Of a DNA stretch of 64,000 nucleotides, positions 1 to 11,683 are shown piece after piece (position 1 is the stretch's first letter; each line of letters starts with the position of its first letter). Source of the stretch: Pseudomonas viridiflava. Lineage in GTDB: Bacteria > Pseudomonadota > Gammaproteobacteria > Pseudomonadales > Pseudomonadaceae. Under the pieces are notes generated by a model. That model did no database searches. It saw only the letters and a list, made by a program, of their open reading frames with translations, and was not told where the DNA came from. Both the position numbers and the translations under genes were made by a program. The stretch lies in NCBI RefSeq assembly GCF_900580675.1, contig NZ_UTBG01000014.1, forward strand, positions 1-64,000, written 5' to 3'.

Positions 1-17
1 GTTGGAATGCATTCCCC

Positions 18-44
18 TGTGGGAGCTGGCTTGCCTGCGATAGC
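18..44. repeat. single REP unit at window edge
   Basis: REP unit of the GTGGGAGCTGGCTTGCCTGC type, followed by GATAGC. In the doublet at 13493-13559 the same unit is preceded by a GGAATGCATTCC spacer and an inverted partner. The same spacer text is visible here at positions 4-15, so the partner probably lies just outside the window. Confidence 0.8.
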
Positions 45-64
45 AATAGTCGCCTTACGACGGT

Positions 65-1390
65 TTAGCGGTTCTGCAGCGATTCCAGCAGCTTCACCGT
101 CGGATACCCATCCGCCGGCCAGCCCAGCGCTTGCTGCGCCGCACGAATCGCCTTGCGCGTATTGGCGCCGATGATCCCGTCCGGGTTGCCCGCGTCATAG
201 CCATTGGCGCTCAGCGCCGTCTGCAAATCGATGCGCTGGGAGCGACTCAGCGGCAGCTCGTCCGTTGGCCAATCGCCACGAATCACGCCGCCGCCGCCAA
301 ACCGCTCGGACAGCAGGCCCACCGCCAATGCATAGGACGACGAATTGTTGTACTTGAGGATCGCGCGGAAGTTATCCAGCACCAGGAACGCCGGGCCACG
401 GTAGCCGGCCGGCAGCAGCAGGGCGGCGGACAGTTGGTCGACGTTCGGCGGCATGCTGGCGCCCGCTGGTAACTGGATACCCAGCTTCAGCCATTCGGCA
501 ACGCTTTTGCGTGTGCCGCCATCGGCCAGCGCGTAATCGAAGTTCGCCGGCAATTGCTGCACTTCAAAGCCCCACGGCTGGCCTTTTTGCCAACCGGAGC
601 TTTGCAGGTAGTGCGCGGTGGAAGCGAGGGCGTCGGCCGGGCTGTTCCAGATATCGCGGCGACCGTCGCCATCGAAATCCACGGCGTGGGTGTTGTAGGT
701 GGTCGGGATGAACTGGGTCTGGCCCATCGCCCCGGCCCACGAGCCTTTCATCTGGTCGGCCTGGATGTCGCCGTGCTGGATGATCTGCAGCGCCGCCAGC
801 AGTTGCGCCTGGGCGAACGCCGGGCGACGGCCTTCATAGGCCAGGGTGGCCAGCGAGCGGATCACCGAGTTATTGCCCTGGAACTGGCCGAAATTACTCT
901 CCATGCCCCACACCGAGACCAGCGCCTGGCGGTCGACGCCATAACGTTGTTCGATGCTTTGCAGGATGTCGGCGTACTTGATCAGCAGCGCCTGGCCATT
1001 GCGCACGCGCACCGGCGACAGGGCGCCATTGAGGTATTCCCACACCGGGCGGGAGAACTCCGGCTGGCTGCGGTCGGCGCGGATCACGGCCATGTCGGGC
1101 GTGACATTCGCGAACGCGTTGTCGAATACCGCCTCGGTGATACCGGCCTGCAGGGCCTGCACGCGAAAGCCAGCCTGCCATTCGGCAAAGGTCTGGGTCG
1201 GCTGGATATCGAGGTTGTCCACGGTCAGCGGCGCCACGACAGCGGGCGCTGCCACTGGGGCGGTCTTGAGCGTCGGCAGGGGTTGCGCGTCGGCGGCGGT
1301 GGGTTTTTCCGCGCAGGCGACTAGCAGAATGAGGCTGGAGGCAGCGATCAGTTGGCGAAGGTGCCAACGACGGGAAAGACTAGAGGGCAT
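65..1390 (-). CDS. lytic murein transglycosylase, MltB type, lipoprotein
   Basis: Predicted outer-membrane lipoprotein that cuts the MurNAc-GlcNAc bond of peptidoglycan and leaves a 1,6-anhydro end. The signal peptide ends in the lipobox LVAC with Cys26. An MltB-like (SLT_2) domain follows, with the motif VWGMESNFG holding the presumed catalytic Glu. The last ~60 residues form a PG_binding_1 domain (GYDAGNPDGIIG). At 441 aa it is longer than E. coli MltB because of that C-terminal domain. It lies downstream of arfA on the same strand. Pseudomonas has several MltB paralogues and I cannot say which one this is. Confidence 0.9.
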   Translation of the reverse strand: MPSSLSRRWHLRQLIAASSLILLVACAEKPTAADAQPLPTLKTAPVAAPAVVAPLTVDNLDIQPTQTFAEWQAGFRVQALQAGITEAVFDNAFANVTPDMAVIRADRSQPEFSRPVWEYLNGALSPVRVRNGQALLIKYADILQSIEQRYGVDRQALVSVWGMESNFGQFQGNNSVIRSLATLAYEGRRPAFAQAQLLAALQIIQHGDIQADQMKGSWAGAMGQTQFIPTTYNTHAVDFDGDGRRDIWNSPADALASTAHYLQSSGWQKGQPWGFEVQQLPANFDYALADGGTRKSVAEWLKLGIQLPAGASMPPNVDQLSAALLLPAGYRGPAFLVLDNFRAILKYNNSSSYALAVGLLSERFGGGGVIRGDWPTDELPLSRSQRIDLQTALSANGYDAGNPDGIIGANTRKAIRAAQQALGWPADGYPTVKLLESLQNR

Positions 1391-1451
1391 GCACAGGTCC
1401 AGGGATTACAAATCAGGTGTCGACCTTATCATGCCAGAGGGGCGCTTGCCT

Positions 1452-1616
1452 TCAGGCAGCCAGAAAGTAAGAAGCCTCCCAGCTGTCAGACTGGAAGGCT
1501 TCGCGGCGGTAGCTGCCTTTGCCCTTGCCGGCGCGTTCCTGACGGCTGCGGAACAGTGGCTGGGCGATGATGGATTTGGCCTTGTTGGGGCCATGCTTGG
1601 ATGGCTTTTTGCTCAT
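1452..1616 (-). CDS. arfA: alternative ribosome-rescue factor ArfA
   Basis: A 54-aa protein with the ArfA core PLFRSRQERAGKGKGSYRR. In the family this enters stalled, stop-less ribosomes and recruits release factor RF2. Start ATG at 1616 is preceded by a GAGAG ribosome-binding site; an upstream in-frame start would only add a non-conserved tail. The C-terminus (WEAS, then a hydrophobic end) is encoded by a perfect stem-loop at 1472-1501. In characterised arfA genes a hairpin at this place causes RNase III cleavage or termination inside the ORF, so the normal product is made from a non-stop mRNA and is degraded via tmRNA. It follows holA on the same strand. Confidence 0.9.
   Translation of the reverse strand: MSKKPSKHGPNKAKSIIAQPLFRSRQERAGKGKGSYRREAFQSDSWEASYFLAA
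1472..1501 (-). promoter_or_regulatory. intragenic stem-loop in arfA (RNase III or terminator site)
   Basis: In the arfA transcript, AAGCCUUCCAG pairs with CUGGGAGGCUU over 11 bp (one G-U) around an 8-nt loop. It lies inside the reading frame, about 17 nt before the stop codon. No clean U-run follows, so RNase III cleavage is more likely than intrinsic termination. Confidence 0.75.
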
Positions 1617-1699
1617 GATGATTACTCTCTCGGGGTGGGTGGAACGGCGCAAATGATCTGCCGAAGTTCATCCGCTGTAAAGCCCGTCGAGAGGTAGGA

Positions 1700-2737
1700 T
1701 TATTCCGCAGGCAACGCCAAGCGCTGCCCGGACATCAGCAGTGACAAACGGCTCAGGCTCATCCATGGCGAACCGGCCGCCTGGCCCTTGATTTGCGCGT
1801 CAATACGCTGCGCTTCCAGCAACAGTTGCGCCCAGCGTTGCGCCGAGTGCCGTTGCAGGGCTTTGCTCATCAGGGGTTTGCGCTTGTCCCACACCGGTGG
1901 CCTGGCCTGGCTGAAGCACTTGTCCAGCGGGGTGCCCTGGCTGTATTGCAGTGCGATGTTCGCCAGCACCCGCAGCTCCCGGGCCAGGGCCCAGAGAATC
2001 ACCGGTGGCTCCACGCCTTCGCCGCGCAGGCCTTCGAGCATGCGCAGGGCGTGCGCCGGCTCACCATTGAGGATCGCATCCACCAGCCCGAACACGTCAA
2101 AGCGCGCACTGTCGGCCACGGCGCCCTGGACGGTCTCGACGGTAATCTGCCCGTCTTCGGCCATCAGCTTGAGCTTTTCGATCTCCTGGGCGGCGGCAAG
2201 CAAGTTGCCTTCGACCCTGGCCGCGATCAGCTCCACCGCATCCTGGGTGGCCGACAGCCCGGCCTGGGACAGGCGCTGGCGAATCCATTGCGGCAGCTGG
2301 TTGCTGTCCACCGGCCAGATCTGGATGAACTGGGTTTGCGCCCCTTCCACCAGGGCCTTGCCCCATTTGGTTTTCTGCGCGCTGCCGTCGAGCTTGGGCA
2401 GGCTGATCAGCAACACCGTGTCTTCGGCCGGGCGCGAGCAGTATTCCATCAGCGCGGCCGCGCCTTTGTCTCCGGGCTTGCCCGAGGGCAGGCGCAGTTC
2501 CAGCAGGCGTTTTTCGGCGAACAGCGACATGCTCGCACCGGCCTGCAGCAGCGTGCCCCAGTCGAAACTGGCGTCGGCGCTGAACACCTGGCGTTCATCG
2601 AAACCTTGCTGGCGGGCGGCACTGCGAATGGCGTCGGCAGCTTCCTGGCACAGCAACGGGTCATCACCGCTGACAATGTAGACAGGCGCGAGGCCACCTT
2701 GCAGGTGTTTGGCGAGTTGGGCGGGGGCGAGTTTCAT
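1700..2737 (-). CDS. holA: DNA polymerase III subunit delta
   Basis: Clamp-loader delta subunit, which opens the beta clamp for loading on primed DNA. The protein is 345 aa (E. coli HolA 343) and begins MKLAPAQLAKHL. The IVSGDDPLLCQEA stretch near the N-terminus and the C-terminal region AQRIDAQIKG are typical of the family. I place the start at ATG 2737 rather than the TTG two codons upstream. It is the last of leuS-lptE-holA, the same order as in E. coli. Confidence 0.95.
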   Translation of the reverse strand: MKLAPAQLAKHLQGGLAPVYIVSGDDPLLCQEAADAIRSAARQQGFDERQVFSADASFDWGTLLQAGASMSLFAEKRLLELRLPSGKPGDKGAAALMEYCSRPAEDTVLLISLPKLDGSAQKTKWGKALVEGAQTQFIQIWPVDSNQLPQWIRQRLSQAGLSATQDAVELIAARVEGNLLAAAQEIEKLKLMAEDGQITVETVQGAVADSARFDVFGLVDAILNGEPAHALRMLEGLRGEGVEPPVILWALARELRVLANIALQYSQGTPLDKCFSQARPPVWDKRKPLMSKALQRHSAQRWAQLLLEAQRIDAQIKGQAAGSPWMSLSRLSLLMSGQRLALPAE

Positions 2738-2776
2738 AGGCAAAGAGAACGGGGCGCCGGGAGCGCCCCGTATGGC

Positions 2777-3382
2777 TTACTCGACAGGCACTTCAACAGG
2801 CGATTGTTTCGGCGTGTTGTCTTCGTACTCTTTTGCGGCTTTGAGCGCGTCGGCATCGGCCTTGGCCTTGTCGTCGGCACGTTGCTGCAACGTCTCGAGT
2901 TGTTCCGGAGTCAGCATCTGCAGGCGCAGGACCATGCGCTGCACCAGTTCGCGACGAATTTCCTTCTGTACCTGGATGATTTCGGAGTCAGACCCCACCA
3001 GGTTGTTGCCGTCGTGGCTGACAATTTTCTGCACCTGAATGGTGTCGCCCATCAGTGGCAGGTGATCGCGGCCCTGGATTTCAAAGGTCAGCGCGTTGCT
3101 CACCTCGACATCGGAGGCACGGCCGGCGCTGGCGTAGCTCAGGTTACGCTGGCTTTGCTTCTCGTCCGCCAGGAACAGCTTGTAGGTGGCACCGGTGTAG
3201 ACGTGAACGCCGCTGTTTTCCAGGACCTGGCGCAGCTGGGTCACGGTTTCGCTATAGGCGTCGCGGGCGCTGACGTCCAGCTCCTTGATCGCCATGTCAT
3301 AGGTGCCGGTACCGCGCAGCTGGAAGCCGCAAGCGCTCAACAGCACGGCAAGGCCCATAACCAGCAGATTGCGTTTGATCAT
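2777..3382 (-). CDS. lptE: LPS-assembly lipoprotein LptE
   Basis: Outer-membrane lipoprotein that plugs LptD and helps insert lipopolysaccharide into the outer leaflet. From ATG 3382 the protein is 201 aa with a short signal peptide and lipobox LLSAC (Cys18), then the family's GFQLRGTG motif. A longer start at 3406 would displace the signal peptide. The C-terminal tail is acidic and proline-rich. It lies between leuS and holA. Confidence 0.93.
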   Translation of the reverse strand: MIKRNLLVMGLAVLLSACGFQLRGTGTYDMAIKELDVSARDAYSETVTQLRQVLENSGVHVYTGATYKLFLADEKQSQRNLSYASAGRASDVEVSNALTFEIQGRDHLPLMGDTIQVQKIVSHDGNNLVGSDSEIIQVQKEIRRELVQRMVLRLQMLTPEQLETLQQRADDKAKADADALKAAKEYEDNTPKQSPVEVPVE

Positions 3383-3471
3383 TTTTGTTGCTCCCCTTGA
3401 AACCATGTGGGCCTTATCGAGGCCCTGAAGGCTTTGTTCGGCGCAGGGCTCAACCCCTGCGCCCGATCCGA

Positions 3472-6324
<2,853 letters not shown>

Positions 6325-6340
6325 TCAATGAGGTGAGGGG

Positions 6341-6658
6341 ATGCTTGAATCGCAGCGAATCGCAACGAAACCGGATATCTACGAAGGACTGATCGACCGA
6401 TTGGGTCGTGCATTGGATGCAGCGAGAACAGCGGGCCGATTGCGTGATGAGCGGCCTGTCGAGTTGGAACTGCGTGGTCTGAGCCGCGCGGAGCTGGAGC
6501 TGATCAAGGCTTACCTGGAACGCAGTGAACGCAGTGCGCCTCCTTGGATGGCAACCCCGCCAGCCAAAGAGCCCACGCACACAGCCAAGGTGGTGTGGCT
6601 CAAGGACTTGTCGGCCGGTCGTGGCCCGGAAAAACTTCGGTCTGCCCGCTACAAGTAG
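6341..6658 (+). CDS. small hypothetical protein divergent from leuS
   Basis: A 105-aa soluble protein with no signal peptide, starting at ATG 6341 behind GGTGAGGGG. It has a helical N-terminal half (YEGLIDRLGRALDAART, LSRAELELIKAYLERS) and a basic, proline-containing tail. In E. coli ybeL (DUF1451, helical domain plus zinc ribbon) is divergent from leuS at the same place. The helical part here could be a remote relative, but no cysteine is present, so a zinc ribbon is absent. The function is unknown. Confidence 0.7.
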   Translation: MLESQRIATKPDIYEGLIDRLGRALDAARTAGRLRDERPVELELRGLSRAELELIKAYLERSERSAPPWMATPPAKEPTHTAKVVWLKDLSAGRGPEKLRSARYK

Positions 6659-6676
6659 TTCATTCCCCCCTGAACT
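6657..6676 (+). terminator. weak hairpin after the 6341 gene
   Basis: AGTTCA at 6657-6662 pairs with TGAACT at 6671-6676 around a C-rich loop and overlaps the stop codon. A short T-run (TTTT) lies 10 nt further on. It is a weak terminator candidate at best. Confidence 0.3.
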
Positions 6677-6732
6677 GCATCATCGTTTTATGCCCCAAGG
6701 ATTGTCGCTAAACCCCGTTACACCTTAGGCTT

Positions 6733-6754
6733 CGGGCATCTATGGAGATGCCCG
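6733..6754 (+). promoter_or_regulatory. hairpin enclosing the ribosome-binding site of the YdcF-like gene
   Basis: CGGGCATC (6733-6740) and GATGCCCG (6747-6754) form a perfect 8-bp stem with loop TATGGA. The Shine-Dalgarno GGAG sits in the loop and first stem base, and the stem directly abuts the ATG at 6755, so folding would limit translation. Confidence 0.55.
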
Positions 6755-7516
6755 ATGCCTATTCGTTACTTCCTCAAACAACTGCTCTTGCCGCCCGGCA
6801 TTCTTTTGCTGTTATTGGCGCTTGCCTGGTGGTTTCGTCGCAGTCGCCCAAGGCTGGCGGGTTGCTGCTTTGCCCTCGGGCTGGGGGGCATGTGGTTGAT
6901 CAGCCTGCCGGTGGCGGTGGAGTGGGGCGCCCGGGCCCTTGAGACCGAGCCACCGTTGGCCCGTGAAGACTGGTCGACCCTGGCTCAGCGTGCCGATGCG
7001 ATTGTGGTGTTGGGCTCGGGGCGCGAGCGCGGTGATCCGGCCTGGGGCGCTGATCAGCCAACCGGCATCGGCCTGGAGCGCCAGCGCTATGCGGCGCGAC
7101 TCGCCAAGGCGTCCGGGCTGCCGGTGTTGACCACCGGCGGGTTGCATTACGGCACGCCGCCCAGCGAGGCCGAACTGATGGCCGTGTCTATGCAGGATGA
7201 CTTTGGCGTTGCGGTGCGGTGGAAGGAAGAGCGCAGCCGTACGACTTGGGAAAATGCGCAGATGAGTGCCGAAATATTGTTGCCCGAAGGCGTGAAGCGC
7301 GTGGTGGTGGTGACCCAGGCCTGGCACATGCCGCGTTCGGTGTGGAGCTTTGAAAAGGCCGGCTTTACCGTGGTGCCCGCGCCCGTGGGGTTCCTGGGCG
7401 TGGACAACGCCCGGCCGCTGGGCGGCTGGATGCCGGAGTTCAAGTCGGTGTGGCAGAGTGGGCAGTTGATCAACGAGGCGGTGGGGCAGGTGGGGTATCG
7501 GCTGTTCTACCAATAA
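6755..7516 (+). CDS. YdcF/ElyC-family envelope protein (DUF218)
   Basis: A 253-aa inner-membrane protein. Two hydrophobic segments lie at about residues 8-25 and 35-55, followed by a DUF218 domain with ADAIVVLGSG, the ENAQMS region and TQAWHMPRS. E. coli ElyC, of this family, affects lipid-carrier-dependent envelope steps (peptidoglycan and enterobacterial common antigen). Whether this protein does the same is inference. It is convergent with lnt and separated from it by a shared hairpin terminator. Confidence 0.85.
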   Translation: MPIRYFLKQLLLPPGILLLLLALAWWFRRSRPRLAGCCFALGLGGMWLISLPVAVEWGARALETEPPLAREDWSTLAQRADAIVVLGSGRERGDPAWGADQPTGIGLERQRYAARLAKASGLPVLTTGGLHYGTPPSEAELMAVSMQDDFGVAVRWKEERSRTTWENAQMSAEILLPEGVKRVVVVTQAWHMPRSVWSFEKAGFTVVPAPVGFLGVDNARPLGGWMPEFKSVWQSGQLINEAVGQVGYRLFYQ

Positions 7517-7529
7517 CACCCTACGTAAA

Positions 7530-7560
7530 AAATGTGGGAGGGGTGCCCCCTCCCACATTT
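7530..7560. terminator. bidirectional terminator, REP-like
   Basis: AAATGTGGGAGGG pairs with CCCTCCCACATTT, with A/T runs on both sides (AAAAAATG..., ...CATTTGTTT). It lies between two convergent genes. The TGTGGGAG core matches the local REP units, so it is probably a collapsed REP doublet now acting as terminator. Confidence 0.7.
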
Positions 7561-7577
7561 GTTTCGGTGTTGGTCTG

Positions 7578-9101
7578 TTAGACGGTTTTGGCCATGCGGC
7601 CAGCCAACAGTGCCCAGCCAAACAACATCAGGCACACAATGATCAACGGCCACGAACGCCATTGCAGGTAAGGCGTCAGATTCTGCATCGGCACCACTTC
7701 ACCGTACAGAATCCCGCGCTCGAACTGCGGGATCTGCACGGTAATCTGCCCGAACGGGTTGATCAGCCCGGTCACGCCATTATTGGTCGCGCGAATCATC
7801 CAGCGACCTGCCTCCAGTGCGCGCATCTGTGCCATTTGCAGGTGCTGCAAGGGGCCGATGGAGCGCCCGAACCAGGTGTCATTGCTGATGGTCAGCAGCA
7901 AGTCGCTCTGGGCCGACAGGCCAGCGGCGAACTCCGGGTACACCACTTCATAGCAAATGAACGGCGCAATCTTATAGCCCTTGGCTTGTAACATCGCCTG
8001 GTCGGCAGGGCCGCGAGCGAAGTCCGACATCGGCAGATCGAAGAAGGCAATCACACCACGCAGCACGTCCTGCAGCGGTACGTATTCACCAAACGGCACC
8101 AGCTTCTGCTTCAGGTAGGTGCCGTCGCCTTCGCCGACCACCGTGATGCCATTGAAGAAGCGCCTTTGGTGATGCACTTCCTGGCGGATCGGTACGCCGG
8201 TAATCAGTGCCGTGTGACGGTCGGCAGCAAACTTGCCCATCATCCCCAGGTAACCCTCGACGGACTCCTTGAGCACCGGCACCGCGGTTTCCGGCCACAC
8301 CAGCAGGTCGACCGGCTTGGAACTGAAGCTCATGTCGCGGTACAGCGCGAGCTGCGCATTGAGCTGCTCCGGGTCCCACTTCATGCTTTGTTCGACGTTG
8401 CCCTGGATCGCTGCCACGCTCAGCGGTGCGCCGGACGGGCTGGTCCAGGCGTGATGCTTGAGCGCCAGGCCGATCGCCCACGGCGCGACCAGCAACACCA
8501 GGCCCGCGCCGATGAACGCATTGCGCTTGCTCGCCAGCAGGCGCGGCAGGTTGCACAGCAGGGCTGCCGTCAGCGCCAGGGCAAACGAAATCAGCCACAT
8601 GCCGCCCACGGGCGCCAGGCCAGTGAGTGGGCCGTCGAGTTGGCTGTAACCGGAATACAACCACGGGAAACCGGTGAGGAACCAGCCACGGAAGGCTTCC
8701 TGGCCGACCCACAAAGCTGCAAAGGTCAGCGCATCCGCCAGCGGCGCTTCGTTGCGGCGTAACCAGCGCGCCCACAGCCAGGCGGGCAGGGCGAAAAACC
8801 AGGCAATTGCGGCGGTGAACAACAGCATCAAGAAACCAGCCAGCAGCACCGAAGCGCCGCCGAAGTGGTGGATGCTGTAGTAGATCCAGCTGGTGCCGGC
8901 GCCGAACAGGCCGAAACCGAAACACCAGCCACGGCCCAGGGCCTGGCGTGGCGTCAGTTCCCGCAGGCCGATATAGAACAATCCGACCGCAACCAGTGCA
9001 AACGGCCACAGATCAAACGGCGCCAGCGCCAGGGTGGTGATGGCGCCGGCCACCACGGCCAGCAAATTACCGGGCCAGCCGGGGCGGGTCAGACGGCGCA
9101 T
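7578..9101 (-). CDS. lnt: apolipoprotein N-acyltransferase
   Basis: Inner-membrane enzyme that adds the third acyl chain to the N-terminal Cys of lipoproteins. The protein is 507 aa with about six N-terminal membrane segments and then a nitrilase-like periplasmic domain. The catalytic triad region is visible: Glu in LLVWPETAVP, Lys in KQKLVPFGEYVP, Cys in IAPFICYEVVYPEF. It follows corC with an 8-nt gap in the corC-lnt pair conserved in proteobacteria. Confidence 0.97.
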   Translation of the reverse strand: MRRLTRPGWPGNLLAVVAGAITTLALAPFDLWPFALVAVGLFYIGLRELTPRQALGRGWCFGFGLFGAGTSWIYYSIHHFGGASVLLAGFLMLLFTAAIAWFFALPAWLWARWLRRNEAPLADALTFAALWVGQEAFRGWFLTGFPWLYSGYSQLDGPLTGLAPVGGMWLISFALALTAALLCNLPRLLASKRNAFIGAGLVLLVAPWAIGLALKHHAWTSPSGAPLSVAAIQGNVEQSMKWDPEQLNAQLALYRDMSFSSKPVDLLVWPETAVPVLKESVEGYLGMMGKFAADRHTALITGVPIRQEVHHQRRFFNGITVVGEGDGTYLKQKLVPFGEYVPLQDVLRGVIAFFDLPMSDFARGPADQAMLQAKGYKIAPFICYEVVYPEFAAGLSAQSDLLLTISNDTWFGRSIGPLQHLQMAQMRALEAGRWMIRATNNGVTGLINPFGQITVQIPQFERGILYGEVVPMQNLTPYLQWRSWPLIIVCLMLFGWALLAGRMAKTV

Positions 9102-9109
9102 ATCAATCC

Positions 9110-9949
9110 TTAACGGGCAATAGGTGTCAGGCGGATCAGGTGAATACGGCGGCTGTCGGCATTCAGGATGCGGAAGCGATAGGCGCCGATTTCGGTGGTT
9201 TCGTTACGCTTGGGCAGGTGGCCGAACGCACTCATCACCAGGCCGCCGACGGTGTCGAACTCATCGTCGGAGAATTCGCTGTCGAAGAACTCGTTGAAGT
9301 TCTCGATCGGCGTCAGCGCCTTGACCAGGAAATCACCGCTGGGCAGCGGCTTGATGTAGCTGTCTTCTTCGACGTCGTGCTCGTCTTCGATGTCGCCGAC
9401 GATCTGTTCAAGCACATCTTCGATGGTCACCAGGCCCGCTACACCGCCGTATTCGTCGATCACAATGGCCATGTGATTGTGGTTGGCGCGAAACTCGCGC
9501 AGCAACACATTCAGACGCTTGGATTCGGGCACGAAAGTCGCCGGGCGCAGCAGGTCCTTGATGTTGAAGCTGTCGCCATTCTCCTTGAGGATCAGCGGCA
9601 GCAGGTCCTTGGCCAGCAGGACGCCCATGACGTCGTCATGGCTTTCACCGATCACCGGGTAGCGCGAGTGCGCCGAGTCGATCACGGCCGGGAGGAATTC
9701 CCGTGGAGTCTGGGTCGCCTTGATGCTGATCATCTGCGAGCGCGGGACCATGATGTCCCGAACCTGCAGGTCAGCCACCTGGATGGCGCCTTCGACGATG
9801 GCCAGCGCTTCGCTGTCCAGCAACTTGTTCTGATGGGCCTCGCGCAGCAGCTCCAGCAGCTCCTGGCGGTTTTTCGGCTCGTGGGCAAAAGCCTGGGTCA
9901 GTTTACCCAGCCATGACTTTTGCCCGTTGCTCGATCGGTCTTCGCTCAT
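9110..9949 (-). CDS. corC: CorC/HlyC-family protein with CBS domains (YbeX)
   Basis: A 279-aa cytoplasmic protein. A short N-terminal helix is followed by paired CBS domains starting at VRDIMVPRSQM, and a C-terminal CorC_HlyC (transporter-associated) domain with EFDTVGGLVM. It lacks the DUF21 membrane domain, so it is the CorC/YbeX type historically linked to Mg2+/Co2+ efflux and, in E. coli, to ribosome metabolism. It lies between ybeY and lnt on the same strand. Confidence 0.93.
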   Translation of the reverse strand: MSEDRSSNGQKSWLGKLTQAFAHEPKNRQELLELLREAHQNKLLDSEALAIVEGAIQVADLQVRDIMVPRSQMISIKATQTPREFLPAVIDSAHSRYPVIGESHDDVMGVLLAKDLLPLILKENGDSFNIKDLLRPATFVPESKRLNVLLREFRANHNHMAIVIDEYGGVAGLVTIEDVLEQIVGDIEDEHDVEEDSYIKPLPSGDFLVKALTPIENFNEFFDSEFSDDEFDTVGGLVMSAFGHLPKRNETTEIGAYRFRILNADSRRIHLIRLTPIAR

Positions 9950-9991
9950 AGCGATTACTCTGAATCCTTTGTTGTTACAGTTGAGTGTTTT

Positions 9992-10450
9992 TTAAACTTC
10001 GTCGTCCGCATACGGGTCTGGATGACCCAATTCAGCAAGCAACGTTTGTTCCAGTGTTTCCATTTCCTCGGCTTCGTCATCGTCTATATGGTCGTAACCC
10101 AAGAGATGCAAGCAGCCGTGGATGACTAGATGGGCCCAGTGGGCCTCAAGTTCCTTGCCTTGCTCCTTCGCCTCACGCTCGACCACTTCGACGCAGATCA
10201 CCAGGTCACCCAGCAACGGGATATCCAGCAGCTCGTCGGGGACGTCGGCGGGAAAGGACAGCACGTTGGTCGCGTAATCCTTTTGGCGCCAGGTGTGGTT
10301 CAGTTCCCGGCCCTCGGGCTCGTCCACCAGACGAATGGTCAGTTCCGAGTCGGCGCTGCGCTGGCGCAGGGCCAGTGCGCACCATTCACGGAACTGGGCT
10401 TCGCTGGGGGCGGGCGCTTCGGTGGCCAGCTGCAGGTCAAGCTCAAGCAT
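9992..10450 (-). CDS. ybeY: endoribonuclease / rRNA maturation factor YbeY
   Basis: Single-strand endoribonuclease involved in 16S rRNA 3'-end maturation and ribosome quality control. The protein is 152 aa from ATG 10450 ([13 protein letters not shown]). The metal-binding motif [11 protein letters not shown] is intact. Its start overlaps the end of phoH by 8 nt, which suggests translational coupling. A longer start at 10510 would lie inside phoH and is not needed. Confidence 0.96.
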   Translation of the reverse strand: MLELDLQLATEAPAPSEAQFREWCALALRQRSADSELTIRLVDEPEGRELNHTWRQKDYATNVLSFPADVPDELLDIPLLGDLVICVEVVEREAKEQGKELEAHWAHLVIHGCLHLLGYDHIDDDEAEEMETLEQTLLAELGHPDPYADDEV

Positions 10451-11447
10451 CGCGGCGAACGTCCTTGGCCGGTGCGTCGTCGCGATGGTCGAAGCGCTCG
10501 TAGGCTTCAACGATGCGCTGCACCAGCGGGTGACGAACTACGTCCTTGGGCATGAAGTGCGTGAAGCTGATGCCCGGCACGTCCTTGAGCACCTCGATCA
10601 CCTGGGCCAGGCCGGACTTGGTGCCTTTTGGCAGGTCGACCTGGGTGACGTCGCCAGTGATCACGGCGGTGGAGCCGAAACCGATGCGGGTCAGGAACAT
10701 TTTCATCTGCTCAACGGTAGTGTTCTGGCTTTCGTCGAGAATGATGAAGCTGTTGTTCAGCGTACGGCCGCGCATATAGGCGAGCGGGGCGATCTCGATC
10801 ACCTGGCGCTCGATCAGCTTGGCCACGTATTCAAAGCCGAGCATTTCGTACAGCGCGTCGTAGAGCGGGCGCAGGTACGGGTCGATCTTCTGGGCCAGGT
10901 CGCCGGGCAGGAAGCCAAGCTTCTCGCCAGCCTCGACCGCGGGGCGCACCAGCAGGATGCGGCGTACTTGCTCGCGCTCCAGGGCGTCGACCGCACAGGC
11001 CACGGCCAGGTAGGTCTTGCCGGTACCGGCCGGGCCGATGCCGAAGTTGATGTCGTTGCCGAGGATTTCCTTGACGTACTTCTGCTGATTCAAGCCGCGC
11101 GGGCGAATCATGCCTTTTTTGGTACGCAGGGCCACGCTGGCTTCGGCTACAGGATTGTTGGCCAGGTCTTCCACGGCCGACTCCTGCAGGTACAGGTGCA
11201 CCGTTTCCGGCGACAGCTCGCTGCCCTTGGTTTCGCGGTAGAGGCGGCGCAGCAGGTTTTCTGCAGACGTAGTTTGCTGGGGGTCACCAATGAGCTCGAA
11301 CTGATTGCCGCGGTTGCGGATCTCGATGCTCAGGCGTTGTTCGATCAGGCGCAGGTGCTCGTCGAACTGTCCGCACAGGTTGGCGAAACGGCGAGCCTCA
11401 AAGGGCTCGAGGAGGAAACGATGGGGTTCTGCTATGGGTGCGTTCAA
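10443..11447 (-). CDS. ybeZ: PhoH-like ATPase (YbeZ)
   Basis: A 334-aa P-loop NTPase with Walker [14 protein letters not shown] and Walker [12 protein letters not shown]. YbeZ proteins work with YbeY in rRNA processing, and the two genes overlap here. Genome annotations call it PhoH family. The neighbours are ybeY downstream and, across a REP doublet, miaB upstream on the same strand. Confidence 0.95.
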   Translation of the reverse strand: MNAPIAEPHRFLLEPFEARRFANLCGQFDEHLRLIEQRLSIEIRNRGNQFELIGDPQQTTSAENLLRRLYRETKGSELSPETVHLYLQESAVEDLANNPVAEASVALRTKKGMIRPRGLNQQKYVKEILGNDINFGIGPAGTGKTYLAVACAVDALEREQVRRILLVRPAVEAGEKLGFLPGDLAQKIDPYLRPLYDALYEMLGFEYVAKLIERQVIEIAPLAYMRGRTLNNSFIILDESQNTTVEQMKMFLTRIGFGSTAVITGDVTQVDLPKGTKSGLAQVIEVLKDVPGISFTHFMPKDVVRHPLVQRIVEAYERFDHRDDAPAKDVRRDA

Positions 11448-11562
11448 GGTTGCTTTTAGCCGCCCTTTGGCTGTTTAAGTGAAAGAGAGGATAACGCCAG
11501 CTGCCGGTGTGCGAAAGCACTTAAATAGCCTGGCTTGGTTCTCAATAACAACGAAAACCTAC

Positions 11563-11652
11563 TGTGGGAGCTGGCTTGCCAGCGACAGGGCCGGCATATG
11601 CAAAGCCGATAGTGCCTGTTACACCGCTATCGCAGGCAAGCCAGCGCCCACA
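11563..11652. repeat. REP doublet between miaB and phoH
   Basis: Two inverted REP units: TGTGGGAGCTGGCTTGCC at the left and GGCAAGCCAGCGCCCACA at the right. The left arm diverges after GGCTTGCC (AGCGACAGG instead of TGCGATAGC), so the pair is imperfect. Confidence 0.85.
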
Positions 11653-11683
11653 TTTGATCTTCGTTTGCGCTGGGATTGTAGTG

